Below, in pieces: positions 1 through 11,931 of a stretch of 64,000 nucleotides of DNA. Position 1 is the stretch's first letter, and every line of letters begins with the position of its first letter. This stretch comes from Malaya genurostris. Taxonomy: Eukaryota; Arthropoda; Insecta; Diptera; Culicidae. Made by a program: the position numbers and the translations under genes. Location: positions 111,779,067 to 111,843,066 of the forward strand of contig NC_080571.1 in the NCBI RefSeq assembly GCF_030247185.1, written 5' to 3'. Below the pieces are notes generated by a model, which was not told where the DNA came from, did no database searches, and saw nothing but the letters and a program-made list of their open reading frames with translations.

Positions 1-1889
1 AATGATCGGTTCAGATCCCATTAAGCTTTGCTCTACTACACTGCATTTATTTTCCGGATGTAATCACACGCACACACTCACTTTCAGTTTGTTTAACTTG
101 TCGTTCTTTTGCAATTATCTTCTCTCTTGTCTCTTAGTTCCAACTTTGACAACGAACTTTTGCCTCAAAACACTAACGCTAAATTATTCACACTCGAGTC
201 CCTTGAGGGCGATTTTTTTTAATCCTCGTGTTTGGGTCACGGTCGTGCAGTTCGGAAGCGATGGGAGGTGTGCGATGGCAAGTAAACTTTTCCCACCCAA
301 GGAAATTCAAATGCTTTCTCTTCCTCCGTTGTTCAAACTCTTGATCGTGACTGCACTATCTTCACCATGCCGAGTTGTCTGGAGTTCAACTACTCTCTTC
401 TTTCGCATTCATTAAAACTCATCAAATGCAATTATACTGTTCTGCTTTCGGTTTGCTTCTGTTCGTTTCCGGTCGATGCGTTTTCGGTGGCAGCCTTCAG
501 CTTTCTTGTTATCCTTCCGACTGGCAGCGATTTTCTCTCCTGAGTAGCGTTTTTTCCGATGGCCATTTAACTCGTCGGCATTCGTTCCTGTAAAAAAAAG
601 TGGAAAAATAAGAAGTAAGAATTGAGGAATGTGATTGCGAATGTAAAAGTTGGCCAAACTTATTTCCTCTGTCAGGGAATGTTACGCCTGGAAGAAAAAG
701 TAGTAAAAAAGGCACACGTGAAGGGGGGAAAACTCGGATAAAAGTTTCATTTGCACAAACAACTTCACTCACGTACACATAGAATCCGATACGGGTAAGC
801 CTGGGGATCTTTCGTACTTTCGGAGTAAAAATGAAACATCAAAAGAGAGAAATGTTTTGATGTGTAATTTATGGCTGTTGTGTTTGTGGCTGTGATGGAA
901 CGGAATGGGAAATATCAAATACCAAGAAATCAGGAAAAGTACTTAACAGGAAAATGATGTCACTTGCAGCAGCCGGAATTTTCTGATTATGATCCTATGA
1001 ATATTTGTTGAGGCGAATGCATCACCCCTTGTTACTGAACGAGTAAAAACCGCTTGCTGTGACACCACCTAAGAAACGCCAAATTTTCAAGTCACCCTCA
1101 GAATCCTATGGATATACAAAATCATACAAAAAGAATTCAGTCATAATATCATTAGATCACCCTTCGTGATAAATATTTGAACAAGGCTACCAAGCAAAAC
1201 AAAAAATATTGCACTCTCGCCGGAGAGTCCTGTTTGTTATTTAAAACAATTTCAAAAATCGTTGTTCGTCAAATGACAGGTTTTTGCATGACTGGTTTGC
1301 ACGTTAGAAAACATTTCAAATGGAAGAAAAATGTTACTTGCCAGTACATAAAACATTGAAGAATGTCTGAGTTACTTTGTGCACGTCTTTTGTATAGTAA
1401 ACCAATAATTTTGCCCAGATTTGCCGACCCATTAGACTCAAGAGTCATTTTCCGAAAAAGGGAATTGAATTTTCTTCAAATAGTTGTAACTCGCAAACTG
1501 TTATTGAGCTAAGCTCAAGTAGGCCGTCAGTAGTTACACTTCGTTATTGACCGAATTATTTAAACAGCACTATGAATAAAAAACATTCTGCTTGAGGGAA
1601 GCAAATCATTTTCACTGTGCATACCATCCTACTCAAAACTATCCATTGAAAGGTCCATAGCGACTCCGGCCATGACCAAAAGCGGTGTTACTGAGGAAGG
1701 AAAGGAGTGTTAGTTCGATACTAGTTGTTTCTAGAGACCGGGGGTACCGCTGCATCTCCAGACTTTGTTCCCAATTGTTACTTTGCACTTTAAAATTGAT
1801 ATAGACTATCATCTTTTGAAAAGGGCTAAACGTTTTTAATCAATATTTTTCAAAAAGTTATTGTTGAAAAATGACCAATCCTACAAAAA
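1..1889. other. No recognised gene; possible host flank
   Basis: No family, RNA gene or clear repeat was recognised here. Open frames up to 137 aa overlap each other on both strands and have no recognisable domain. The first 780 bases are mixed in composition and contain a CACGTG E-box-type hexamer near 715. They could be non-coding flank of a host gene, but nothing proves it. The stretch from 1480 to 1890 is plain AT-rich sequence. Confidence 0.4.
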
Positions 1890-2400
1890 GTGTTGCACTA
1901 GCGATTTTCACAAAATCAGGTAAATTCTGCAAAAAACGTCTAAAAACGTGCCTTATCCGCCTAGCAGTGGTAACGTAGGTAACGTACCTTTTTTTATCAA
2001 TTAGCATGTGTTCAGCAGTTTTCATGAAATTATTTTAATAATCGTTTTAAATTAATTATAATTTAAACTGTAATTATAATTTTGGAACTACAAGACGAAT
2101 CAAAGATAGAAAGTGTAAGAAACCTTAAAATTATTCCTTACAATCTAAACGTGTGAAAATCGATTAAGCATTCCATGAGATGTGGAAGTGTGTTCCTCTC
2201 TAAAGTTTTTGTCATTATTTATTGTACTTCCAGAAACGCTATTCAGAGACCAGCATAACAAAAAATAGTTCGTATGTCCACGAATTTGTATGACGAATAA
2301 ATTGAAATAGATTGGAGCCCAACTTTCAAGACTTTTTGGTATCGTCATCTTCTATGATGGTTTGAATTTTTAAAAACTCCCCATGTAGCATGTTAAGTTG
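1890..2400 (-). repeat. R3 module-repeat fragment
   Basis: The segment is similar, with many changes, to 42430-42860 inside the large palindrome. Shared landmarks are the CCTAGCAGTG block, the run of T followed by an ATCAAT..GCATGTGTT block, the AATCGATT..CATTCC..GAGATGT block and a GTCATTATTTAT..TACTTCCAGA block. It is a degenerate partial unit of the dispersed R3 family. The overlapping 67-aa minus frame is not a gene. Confidence 0.6.
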
Positions 2401-2860
2401 CTGTCCTGTATATTTCTACTGATTGTGCAATTTATCAAGTTAGTTCATATCACTATTCTAGTAACTGTTGTGTTATGGAAAAAGCGCAATTTTTCTGTGT
2501 TGTGCAACATACTTTCAAGTTCATCCGTTATTACGAACATTTATTCAAAACGATTGTGCAATTGACACAAAAACTCATGCGTCAATCCCATCAAAAAGGC
2601 AGTGATAAAATCAGCGAGAAAACAATTGTGAAACTCGTCCAATCTACTACGTAATGTAAACAAGAAATGGAATGACGTTTACAAAACCATAACAAACATA
2701 TATTCTAATAAATAAGTTTCACATTTGATTTTCAATACAACTGCTCTCAACACAAACATGGATCTTGTAAAATAATCTGCACATGAAAAATGATAATGCA
2801 CATATTGTAGAATTAATCTTTTGTGTTTTTGTAAATGAAAAATCGACAACGAACTGCAAT
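2401..2860. other. AT-rich interval, nothing recognised
   Basis: No open frame of note and no repeat structure was seen. It is the immediate 5' flank of the ORF1-only LINE copy. Confidence 0.4.
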
Positions 2861-2865
2861 TTTAT

Positions 2866-4010
2866 AGTTTAGTTTTAGTTCGCTCGTACATCTCAACCAA
2901 GTCAGTCGATAAACCAAAACCGCTTACGTTCGGGACAGAAGAAATCAAGTACAGTATTGTGTAGTGAACAATAGAACGATCTCGAAATGAGTGAACCAAA
3001 CGAACAAAAGCTACCGCCGGTACGAAAGAATACAATTATTGTTGACTTCAGACAATGCAAAATTCGACCTTCGATACAAGAACTTGAAGGTTTGCTTAAG
3101 GCGCAAATGCATCTTGACATTAAACGTGTGCATTTACTTCAATGCAATAAAACCAATAATGTTGTTTATATCCAGTTCTATAAAGAGTTGGACGCAATTC
3201 AATTCGCTAAAGACAATAATAATGGGCACTATGTGGAGCATGAAAATATCAAGTACAACATTCCAGTATATATGGATGATAGTGCTATAGAAGTGCGTGT
3301 GCATGATCTTCCCTCAAGCGTCATCGATCCTTATATTTGCAAAACCATGTCCCAATACGGAGAGATTCTCTCTATCGAAAAAGAAAAGTGGAAGAATTTT
3401 TTCCCCGGTATTCTAAATGGCGTACGTTTGTTACGCATGCGCTTGAGGAGGCCTATACCTTCTTATGTGACATTCGGTCAGGATACAAGAATACCGTGCA
3501 AATCATTTGTTACCTATGACAATCAGATGGCCACATGTCAATATTGCCAAAAAGCTGTTCACTACGGTAAGCCATGTGATAAACCGGACAAGGAGACAAT
3601 TATACCAAAGGACAACGGTGCTTCCTTTACACCAACCCCAAGCAACCCCAGTACACCTGTGACAGTCACCAACAACAGGGAAGTATCCCCTTCAACTAAA
3701 CCATCCAACGTAACCCCTATAGAACAAAGTACACCAGCTGCAGTTAACAGCTTACCATCCAACCAACCAGTAACTGCAAACAGCAACTAGCAATGAAATC
3801 AACAACAATACCACGGCAATGGATGACAAGACGAACCACGAACAAACTGCCCCTCAATCCTCGCAGGAGAAAAATGGAAGCTCCTCTCCCCCTAGAAAAA
3901 AGATGACAACGAGATCCAATACAAAAAAAAATATCTAAAAACTCAGCTAAATCGGCCACGTAAAGCTTGTACGCGAATAGGACTGAATGAAATATCTTTT
4001 AAATAAAAAA
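2866..4010 (+). mobile_element. Half-LINE: ORF1-only non-LTR element
   Basis: The unit has a leader of about 100 bases, a gag-like ORF1 (2987-3790, then a frameshifted tail to 3938), and an A-rich 3' end with AATAAA at 4002-4007. Only about 65 bases separate the ORF1 stop from the poly(A) signal, so the endonuclease and RT ORF2 expected downstream in a full LINE is absent. The 5' limit is uncertain: homology cannot be tested here, and an insect-type initiator TCAGTC at 2902-2907 could mark the real start. I could not find convincing target-site duplications. It may be a deleted LINE copy or a member of a mobilised ORF1-only family. Confidence 0.55.
2987..3790 (+). pseudogene. LINE ORF1 (gag-like RNA-binding protein), frameshifted near the C-terminus
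   Basis: The 267-aa frame starts at ATG 2987 in an acceptable context. It looks like the ORF1/gag protein of a mosquito non-LTR retrotransposon, which binds element RNA to form the transposition particle. Residues about 15-140 are rich in charged and aromatic positions and resemble the RRM-like region of such proteins. Residues 184-197 (CQYCQKAVHYGKPC) form a CX2CX4HX4C zinc knuckle. The tail from about residue 210 is rich in Pro, Thr, Ser and Asn. The frame ends at TAG 3788-3790, but the next frame continues a similar Asn/Thr-rich and then basic tail to TAA 3936-3938, so a small indel in the low-complexity tail probably truncated it. Otherwise it is open over 800 bases, so it is a fairly young copy. 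No ORF2 follows. Confidence 0.75.
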
Positions 4011-5149
4011 GAAATTCTGTGAAAATAATAGTCTATTATTTTTAATGAGAATCATCGGAATGGTGTTTAAAATACGTGTATCCAAACATGCTTCAAAAGT
4101 CTCAGACGATTTTGATCAAACTGATGTGTAATTAAACCTGAAAAATCTCGAAATGATTTTTTCTTGAATATTTTCCGATATGGCATCGATTGTAACAGTA
4201 AGTTGAATAGAAAATGGTTCACCCAACGTAATGACATATATTATCTAAATAACAGGAAACATTGACATGTTAATATTTCGGAAAGAAATTCTCTACGTTT
4301 TGTTTTTTATCAGTTTCAATCTTCTAGTTCAATTAAACAACAATACGGTGTAGTTTAGTTATCTTAGAGGGCCCGACTTTTGTGATACGCACTGTAGGTA
4401 TTATTTTTTGGCAAGCCCGTGTGCTGGAGTTGCAAAAACAAGTTGCACAAGCGGTAATATATAACTATGGGAGTAACTATGATGAAATTAACTTTTCGTT
4501 CAATATCTTTGAAAGGTGATGTCAGGTCTGCTTATTTTTTTTTGCGAGATGAAAACCGAATGCAAATTATCCGATTAATTTTTGTTTTCATTGTGTATAT
4601 AACGCTGTATTCCTGCAACTTTTATGATAATAATCTTATGTCTGCAAGTTTTACGTTCAATTCAAACATCATGCACAACTTTTTTGCAAGTTTTGAATTT
4701 TATATCAATGTTTTTCTAAAACTGAATAAAACTGCGCACACTGATCTAAAAATTCAAGAGGCAGTCAAAACAATGCGGACTCTGCAGAAATATATTTTTT
4801 ATAGCAAGGTTATCAATTCGGCTTAGCATTTTTTGCCTTACGGAAAGCATCAATCATTTCACTAATTTTTCTTCCACAAGAGATTTATAGCAATTTCGAC
4901 GTATATTGTGCCCGGTGCAATTATGACAGCTGTATGGAAAGTTTTTGATAAGTTGCACAATTGTTATAGTTACTTCCGTTTTACATGATGGGAAATTTTT
5001 TCTAGAGCTTTTAGTGAAATATTAACAAGTTGGTGATTTACTGCACAATTGTTTTAGATGTACTTAAAGTTGTTCTACAGTGATTTTTTCGGTAGTATTG
5101 TGAAGCTTAACAGTGATACGTTGCACAACCAATTTTAATTTATATTTCT
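4011..5149. other. AT-rich interval, nothing firm
   Basis: A 119-aa frame at 4467-4826 has no recognisable domain and contains long hydrophobic AT-driven runs, so I do not call it a gene. Short TTGCACAA-type words recur at about 4442, 4957 and 5122 without a clear unit. Confidence 0.4.
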
Positions 5150-6055
5150 AAACATATCTAACATAACTTGGGTCATCATCCCGTAATTTCAAAATTGGAA
5201 GTCGGAATCGGATACAATTTACCAATTTTGTATGGGAACATAAACTCTTAGGAAAAATGAAATTTACGCTTGATGTAAATTCAAGCATGCCGTAATTTCT
5301 TCGGTGACGCCATAATATTACATCTACTAACATGTCAAAATAAATTTAGTGTCTGTATCGATGTAAGCTTCAGCTGAATTAACTGTGAAGTTAATGATAT
5401 GACTGTGAATTGTGAATGTGAGTGCATCTGTTAAGATGTAAATTTTTCAAAGTGTGCAAGTTTATTTTAATTTGAGTTTTTGTTTATTAAATTCGTTTCG
5501 GCCTTCTTTTAGCTACTTTATTACCGATGCTTCCGGAAACGGAATCCGGAAATCGGTGTAGCCAAAGTCAGTCAAATTCGCTTAGTGATCGTTAACCAGA
5601 TTCCAGATTGTTAATTAGATTCGAAATTTTTGAAATTCAGTGTAGCCATCTTAGCGAAAACGAATCCGGGAACGAATGCCGAATACCGGTAAAACTGAAA
5701 TATAAAAACCGATAAACCCGATAAATTTAAAAATTCATAATTTTCACACTAATCATCCTGTATCTCCTGAATTAGAAGTCGGATCTGAATAAAAAACAAG
5801 CAGTTTTATGGTATCTTAAGACCTGCCATTTGAATGTCAGATGGACGAAATTGGTTCAGCCATCTACTAGCAAAATAAGTTACATTATTTTAATTTCATT
5901 ACATAAATCATCATGTTGTTCCGGAACCAGAGGTCGGATCCAAATGAAATTCAGATTCCCTATTGTTGAGTACAGGACTGTTCACATGAGTTCAAGTTTG
6001 TGGAAATCAGTTAAGCCATTTCCAAGCAAAATTAATGAACTTATTTTTCACACAC
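5150..6055 (+). repeat. R3-type module array
   Basis: Several diverged copies of a module of about 150-180 bases are present. Each carries a block like GGAAGTCGGAT, then AAATGAAATTCAG, then CATTTGAATNTNAG and AATCGGTTCAGCCATCT. Copies are recognisable near 5195, 5780 and 5930. The same modules recur at 13540, 41390, 43100, 47560, 55260 and 62540-63790. Confidence 0.65.
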
Positions 6056-6320
6056 AAATTTGCTTATTATTATAATTATTATTATTATTACTATTTTTAT
6101 TATTATTATTATATATTCTATTTTGTTATGTTGTATGATATTATACTGCATTGCATTATATCATATTATATTGTATTATATTATATTTTATTATAAGTAT
6201 AAGTATTGTGTTATATTGTATTATGTTATGTTATATAGTGCTAAATTATATTATATTATGCTGTGTTATATCATCTTATATTAAATTATATTATTTTTTA
6301 TTATGTTATATCACAGAGAA
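6056..6320. repeat. ATT and TTATA low-complexity repeat
   Basis: An ATT trinucleotide run at 6064-6115 passes into irregular TTATA/TTATG pentamers. The 60-80 aa frames over it are translations of the repeat. Confidence 0.8.
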
Positions 6321-6435
6321 CAGATATCCAACAGACATTCATACGTGCAAAGTCGTGTGCAACGGTGATTTTTAATGGATTTTCACTTGTATGCTTTTCA
6401 CAGCTTTTTAAAAGTGTTTGTACTAGCTTGGATGT

Positions 6436-6556
6436 GATATATTATATTGTATTTTATTATATTATATTTATATTATATTATATTATATTATATTATATTA
6501 TATTATAATATATTATATTATATTATATTATATTATATTATATTATATTATATTGT
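6436..6556. repeat. TATTA pentanucleotide microsatellite
   Basis: About 120 bases of nearly uninterrupted TATAT/TATTA pentamers. A short non-repetitive piece at 6310-6435 separates it from the preceding AT run. Confidence 0.85.
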
Positions 6557-8073
6557 ATTATGCTCAAGTATATCGACAACGGGGAGGGGCAGGGAGTGCA
6601 TCAGGGTATCTTACAAGTGAATGACTGGATGATGGAGTGGATTGCCAACCTTCACGCGGGGGAAGCTTTGTGTTTTTCCCCGAAGGTCTGAAATTAGTAA
6701 TACGCACCCTTCTAACAAACAAACCATCAGGCGGGTTTAAGCTGGTACAGCGAAATTCTTTATTATATGGCCGGATGTTCTTGCTGGAAGGCGCCGGGTC
6801 CTCAAAGCCAATTTTGGCCTTCTTAACAGCAATTATATGAAAGCTATCTGATAATCAAATTCGGATCTACTGTACGTCTACCCGCATACATTGGTAATGC
6901 TTGAACTGATGGTGGCTTCACACATACATATTGCGCTATTCAAAGAGATATTTTGTTACTTCAAGAGATCAACTGACGGTGGTTAAACTGAGCCTCGATT
7001 GAAGAGAAACGAGTGATGAACTGAATGCTGCTCGTTCGGGCCGTCAGCTAACATTGTGTGTGTCAGAGAGTGAAGTTTACTGCACTGGAGAGATCGTCAA
7101 TGTGTTGCACATTCAGTTTCAATTGAATTGAATGAAGTTTTACTGCACTGGCCCTAGCACAAAATTTGGCTAACCCCTAAATGACCAAACCTGCATCGGC
7201 CAGAAATAGTCGAAAACACGTTTTCGTTGAGAGCTTTTGAGAGTGTTATGCCAGCTTTGAATACGATTTAGCACGAAATACTTCATTAATAAGGATGGAA
7301 GAGGATCTGGGATATGTCTCGGCAAACAATACGATTTCAATAGTAAATACGCCGATAAATAATTTTAATATTGATTGAATTAGGAAAAAAATGAACGTAA
7401 AGCGCAATGAAAAACTGTTTGAAACTCGTTTTAAATTCAATACATTCAAATAAGTCTATCTTGGCAGCCGACTACCGAGAAAAAAAATCAATGATTATTC
7501 CTTGCATCAGCTGCGAGTGTGACGCCTAATCAAACTAAAAACCTTAGAAAAAAGAAATTCTTGCCATTGCGGCCTTTTACGTCATGGAAACAGGAACCCA
7601 ATGGATCCATTCTTGGTTGGATTTTTTTCCACCACCAAATTCCACACGGCCTCTAGGCTGACCCGGAGGAAGATGATAACCACTAACAAACTCCTAGTAG
7701 ACCCCAGCCCCTGGCAGTGCGTCGAATACTGTTACATGCACAAAAATAGTGTCCAAGAAGAAGTTGTAGGAAATCAATAGGTCGTGTCTAAATATCTGTT
7801 TGTTCGAATATGGCATTGCCTACAAACGGTTTTAGGAGCAGTTTTTCCGTTTATCAAATTATCGTAAAATGTTGGTTTTAATTATAAGTTTAATGATGCA
7901 AGTGCTTGAGCTCTTTTCTATGAATATAATATTATATCAACAATTTAGACTTTATATAAAGTACGATGGTATTGTAACCGTCTCCGCCTGTGTTACCTGT
8001 AACATCTGAGACTGAGTTTATCGTAAAATGACCAATGGTCGAATTGTCGATTCCCAACTGTTCCTCGATCCAT
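6557..8073. other. No recognised gene
   Basis: The interval is moderately complex sequence without a recognisable repeat. A 67-aa frame at 6637-6840 and a GC-richer patch at 7560-7720 stand out slightly, but neither shows a domain or splice structure that I can defend. A near-direct repeat of GAAGTTTACTGCACTGG occurs at about 7072 and 7135. Confidence 0.35.
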
Positions 8074-8692
8074 TTGCCAAAAAAAATGCCAAAACCAAAA
8101 ACATATAGACTTTTGAAAAACAGTTTTGCAGGACAAAACTGGTTGAAAATTCGGAGAATTTCCGAGTGTTATCAAAAATAGCTCTAAAAAATATGTGTTT
8201 TTGTGATCTTTCGCAATTATTACACACATTCAAATTGAAGCGAATTTTCTTCAGATCATTGCAAAATTGATCTTAATCTGTGTAAAACTTAGAAAATTTC
8301 ACAAAACTAACATTATAAGTTTGTAAATTGAATTAGCATCGTTGCGAAATAATTTGTATTTCATTTAGTACTCCAAATCGTCAAAATGCAACGAGATCGG
8401 TTATATGGAATTCGTTGATATTCCATGACAAGCGTGGAAAGCTTTTCCAAAAATGTGTCTGAATGTAATCCTTGCAGCCAGAAAAAGGTTTATTCGAGAA
8501 AAAAATATCATGTCATCGCATTATTTTTCCAAATAATTGTGAAAGATCACAAAACACTCATTTTCCAGAGCTGTTTTTGTTAACACTCGGAAAATCCTCC
8601 GAATTTTTCAACCACTTTTGCCCTGCAGATAGATAAAAGTTTTTCAAAGGTCTGTATGTTTTTGGTTTTGGCAAATTTTTTAAAGATTTCCA
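8074..8692. repeat. Fold-back repeat with about 150-bp arms
   Basis: The left arm at about 8080-8222 and the right arm at about 8528-8690 are imperfect reverse complements. Landmarks in both are TTTGCCAAAA, CCAAAAACATA, TTGAAAA, GGTTGAAAA, TTCGGA, CCGAGTGTTA and TGTGATCTTTC. The spacer is about 300 bases. It is probably an old fold-back or MITE-type element. No transposase is present and the flanking duplication is not clear. Confidence 0.65.
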
Positions 8693-10082
8693 TCGAAAAT
8701 TTCCTAAAACCACCCACGCGCATGGTACTTTGGACGATGATCTAAAAACAAAAAATACAATAATGAATTGTTATTGTCCTGTTGGATAAGCATATTGCCA
8801 ACACGATGACAACCATATCTGTTCATAAGCAACCAAAACACGAAATAGAAGCAATAGAAAGTCATCGCAACAAGTAGCATAGTTAAAGAAACAAGTGCTC
8901 TTAATTGACTTTGAGCATGACTTGGTAACTGGAACAACGAATATGAAAGAAAAACTTTAGTTTTCTCCTCACAGCAGCACGAGGTGGTCTTTTTCATTTA
9001 TTCATTAGATCATGAATGTGTCTGCCAGCTGATGGTAGCATTGCACGAAGCATTCACGATTTGATGCTGCACAGGTTGCAGACAGGAACATTCGGTTTTT
9101 GTTCCAATTTTTTTTCTTGCAGTTAGTCGTCCTTCGGATAAAAAAAATCTTGTCTTATATTCAGGGGTAGGGAAACTGAATCAAGGAGTACTGGGTTGAA
9201 CTGTTACCGACTACTTTATGCCACTATTCACTGAGAGGTGGAACCGAGCTTTGACTGGATTTGTGCACTGCGAGACATTGGAACTGAACCGGATCGGAAC
9301 GGTTGTAAATGACCTTTTAAGAGGAAATCCCGTTATCATTTTTAACATTCGTTTACCGTCAGTGAATAACAGTTCAACTGCAAACTTCGTTTTCGCTTTC
9401 TGTAATCATTTCAAGAAACTGGGTAATAAAAATTTACCCTATGTAGAAGCTCTTGAAAGGTACAAACCGTATGTTCATATTAATCCTGAAATTAATCCTT
9501 TATCTCATTATGAAGTCAAATGCTAATAGAGAAAGATGAGGTAAAGTACATCCTTTCAAAGAATTTTGCAGTATCTTGCCTTCAAATTTCATAGTTCATT
9601 CAAGCAATATTGTTGATTTACCTAATATTTTCCACTTTTAAATAATCTTGTAACACCTTGTTCTGACTTACTTGCATTTCTATTAAATTTCTATTTAACA
9701 GTTTGATTTATATAAACGTGATTACGAATAAAACTAATACAAAGCTAGTGTCTGTTTTAACTAATAAAATATGTTTCGTAAGCCCGCTTCACTCAATCAC
9801 TGTAAATATTCGGCATTTCTATGTGTCGTTTTTTTATGATACGCATTGTGCGATAATTCGTTCAATTCATGCAGTTGAAATTTTACGCGCCTCGTTCATA
9901 CCAAACAATTTAGAAAATTTCAAATTTGAGTTATTTGTGGTAATCTCATTCTACTTGAAATTTCATCATAAACTCCTGACCATAGTGATATTCGCGACTA
10001 AGCTCTACTCATTCTTGTATAGAGTCAATTTTGAATAGACGATAGTGAAGTAATGAGCTATAAATGTTATTTTAAACCAACG
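8693..10082. other. No recognised gene
   Basis: A 102-aa frame at 9218-9526 has a start codon and a balanced residue composition, but I do not recognise it and see no neighbouring exon signals. A 111-aa frame at 9703-10038 is AT-driven. Nothing else structured was seen. Confidence 0.3.
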
Positions 10083-10346
10083 CACAGTGGTTCAAAGCGC
10101 AATTTCACGCTCTTAATTGATAACTCATAGAAACGTGGGTTTTGAGGTACAGTATTTTCAGCAAAGTTTCTCAGAATGATAGATGTCATCTTTTGGCAAA
10201 TATTGTTTATGTGATTAATCCTCCTTAAAATTAAGATAAAAATATTATTTTTGCTCAGGGCCAACATAGGGGCTAAGTTACTTCGACAAAATTATGCAAA
10301 AAGTTATTTCACACAAATTTGCTAAAGATACTATTCCCGTAACCTG

Positions 10347-10597
10347 CACAGATAAAAATATTTTGTGATTTTACATTTATTTTCATGCACATATTTGGAG
10401 CAGGCAATTGAATGGAAATTTACATTACAAAACGAAGCGGTTGGTAAATATACAGTCTTGTTCAATGAAAAACTAAATGAATTTTAATGTAATTTTACAT
10501 CAATCATGGTTTTAAATCAGATTTTCGTTTCAACTGATGTCTATTTCATAGTATTATCGGTTTACATGTCGTGTAAGTTTCATCTTTTCTTTCTGTG
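10347..10597. mobile_element. MITE with CACAGA termini inside the left arm
   Basis: The opposing arm at about 13258-13266 lacks this 251-bp piece, so its borders are seen directly. It starts CACAGA and ends TCTGTG, with similar A-rich subterminal sequence, and TG flanks both ends. Related end sequence, with GTGATTTTACAT or its complement, occurs at about 35780-35820 and weakly at 5410-5455. It is non-autonomous and has no coding capacity. Confidence 0.65.
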
Positions 10598-11668
10598 TGA
10601 GTGTAATTCATGATATAATGTATTTTCTGAAAAGGGTATCTTAAAATCAGTTTTTGTATGAAAACATACATATTTTCAATTTATATGAATTTTTCATGTT
10701 CTACAAAGTTTTTTATCATTAAAAACTACACAACTTTCTCAAACATACAATGCTGCTATCATTTCAGTTCAATGAAATAGAGCCATTTTTCATTATTTTT
10801 TAACAAAATTCCAACATGTCTATCATAAAAAGGTGCAGAAAGGTGCAGATGAGACTACTTACATATTTAACTACTTCAAAAGAGCTTTCATACCATGGTT
10901 GAATTACTCGATTGCTATCGTCTGCAGGCGAGATATATTCTTTCCAAATATCCTTGTCCTTGACATTTGCAATGATAAGGTTCATTGTATATCAGATCAG
11001 ATTTCAGTATATATTCGTTAGCATGCACGGACAAAATTCCGATTCTAGAAATGAACAAAACGAGTCATGATTTGGGGAAAATAGTATATTTTCATGTTAT
11101 GATAATACACCATGATTAAAAGTTTTCGGATCAAGATCTATTTTTACTGATTTCGTTGAAATTTAAACATAACGCTCTTGGCGTTGTTGGGTATAACTTC
11201 AGGCGCGTTTCTGATATGATGGTAATCTTTGCAACATAAGTTCAGGCGTTGTATTAAAATATAAAGGCAAATGGAAAGGTGTTTGATTTCAAATATGAAT
11301 TAAATGGAAAGGTGTGATGAACGTATTTTTTACGGGATTTAAACTAAAGTCTCAAATTATGCACATTTGAATAGCAAAACAGTGAACATTACGGCGAGTT
11401 TTTTTTTAATCTGGATTATTAACAATTAAATTATTATGTTTTTGAAAACCGAACACGCCTGAAACAACGTGTTTAAACACTTAAACGAACTGCATGACAA
11501 AAAAAACGTATGAATCAAATCTCTTAAAAAGAAAAACTATTCATACAATATGTAATATTGATGTTTGCAAATGAAAAACGTAACCGTGCTTAGTCTCTTA
11601 TGATGTCAATTTTCGGTTCATTATCTATATATTGTCAATTCTCTGTCAGCCGGTGATTAAAACAACAC

Positions 11669-11931
11669 AATTCTCGGTTGATTTTTCATTAGGGCGTAAA
11701 AGTAAGTCACAGTTTCTCTTTAATCACTCTCTCTTTCGATTATTGTGATGTGATTCAAAAGGTTTTCTTTGATATCACTATTCTGTTTGAAAGTCGAAAG
11801 TTTCGGGTATCATTTCATGCAAAGAGTGGAGTGATAAACGTGAAAACCGCTTGGTAATTAATAGAAGAGAAAGTTAACAAAGAGAAACTGTCACTTACTT
11901 ATACGCCTTTTTGAAAAATTAACCGAGAATT
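11669..11931. mobile_element. MITE with about 55-bp terminal inverted repeats
   Basis: The first about 57 bases and the last about 57 bases are imperfect reverse complements. The ends read AATTCTCGGTT, and the internal landmarks are GGCGTA, AAGTAAGT and ACAGTTTCTCTTT. It is 263 bp long with no open frame. It lies in the spacer of the 10083-13514 inverted repeat. Confidence 0.75.

Noticed and set aside
4467..4826. 119-aa frame with hydrophobic runs
   Set aside because: AT-driven composition, no domain, no supporting context.
6056..6560. An AT-rich replication origin or matrix attachment site
   Set aside because: Simple microsatellite sequence explains it and nothing else supports such a role.
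9218..9526. 102-aa frame that looks protein-like
   Set aside because: No family recognised and no exon signals; left as unassigned rather than called a gene.
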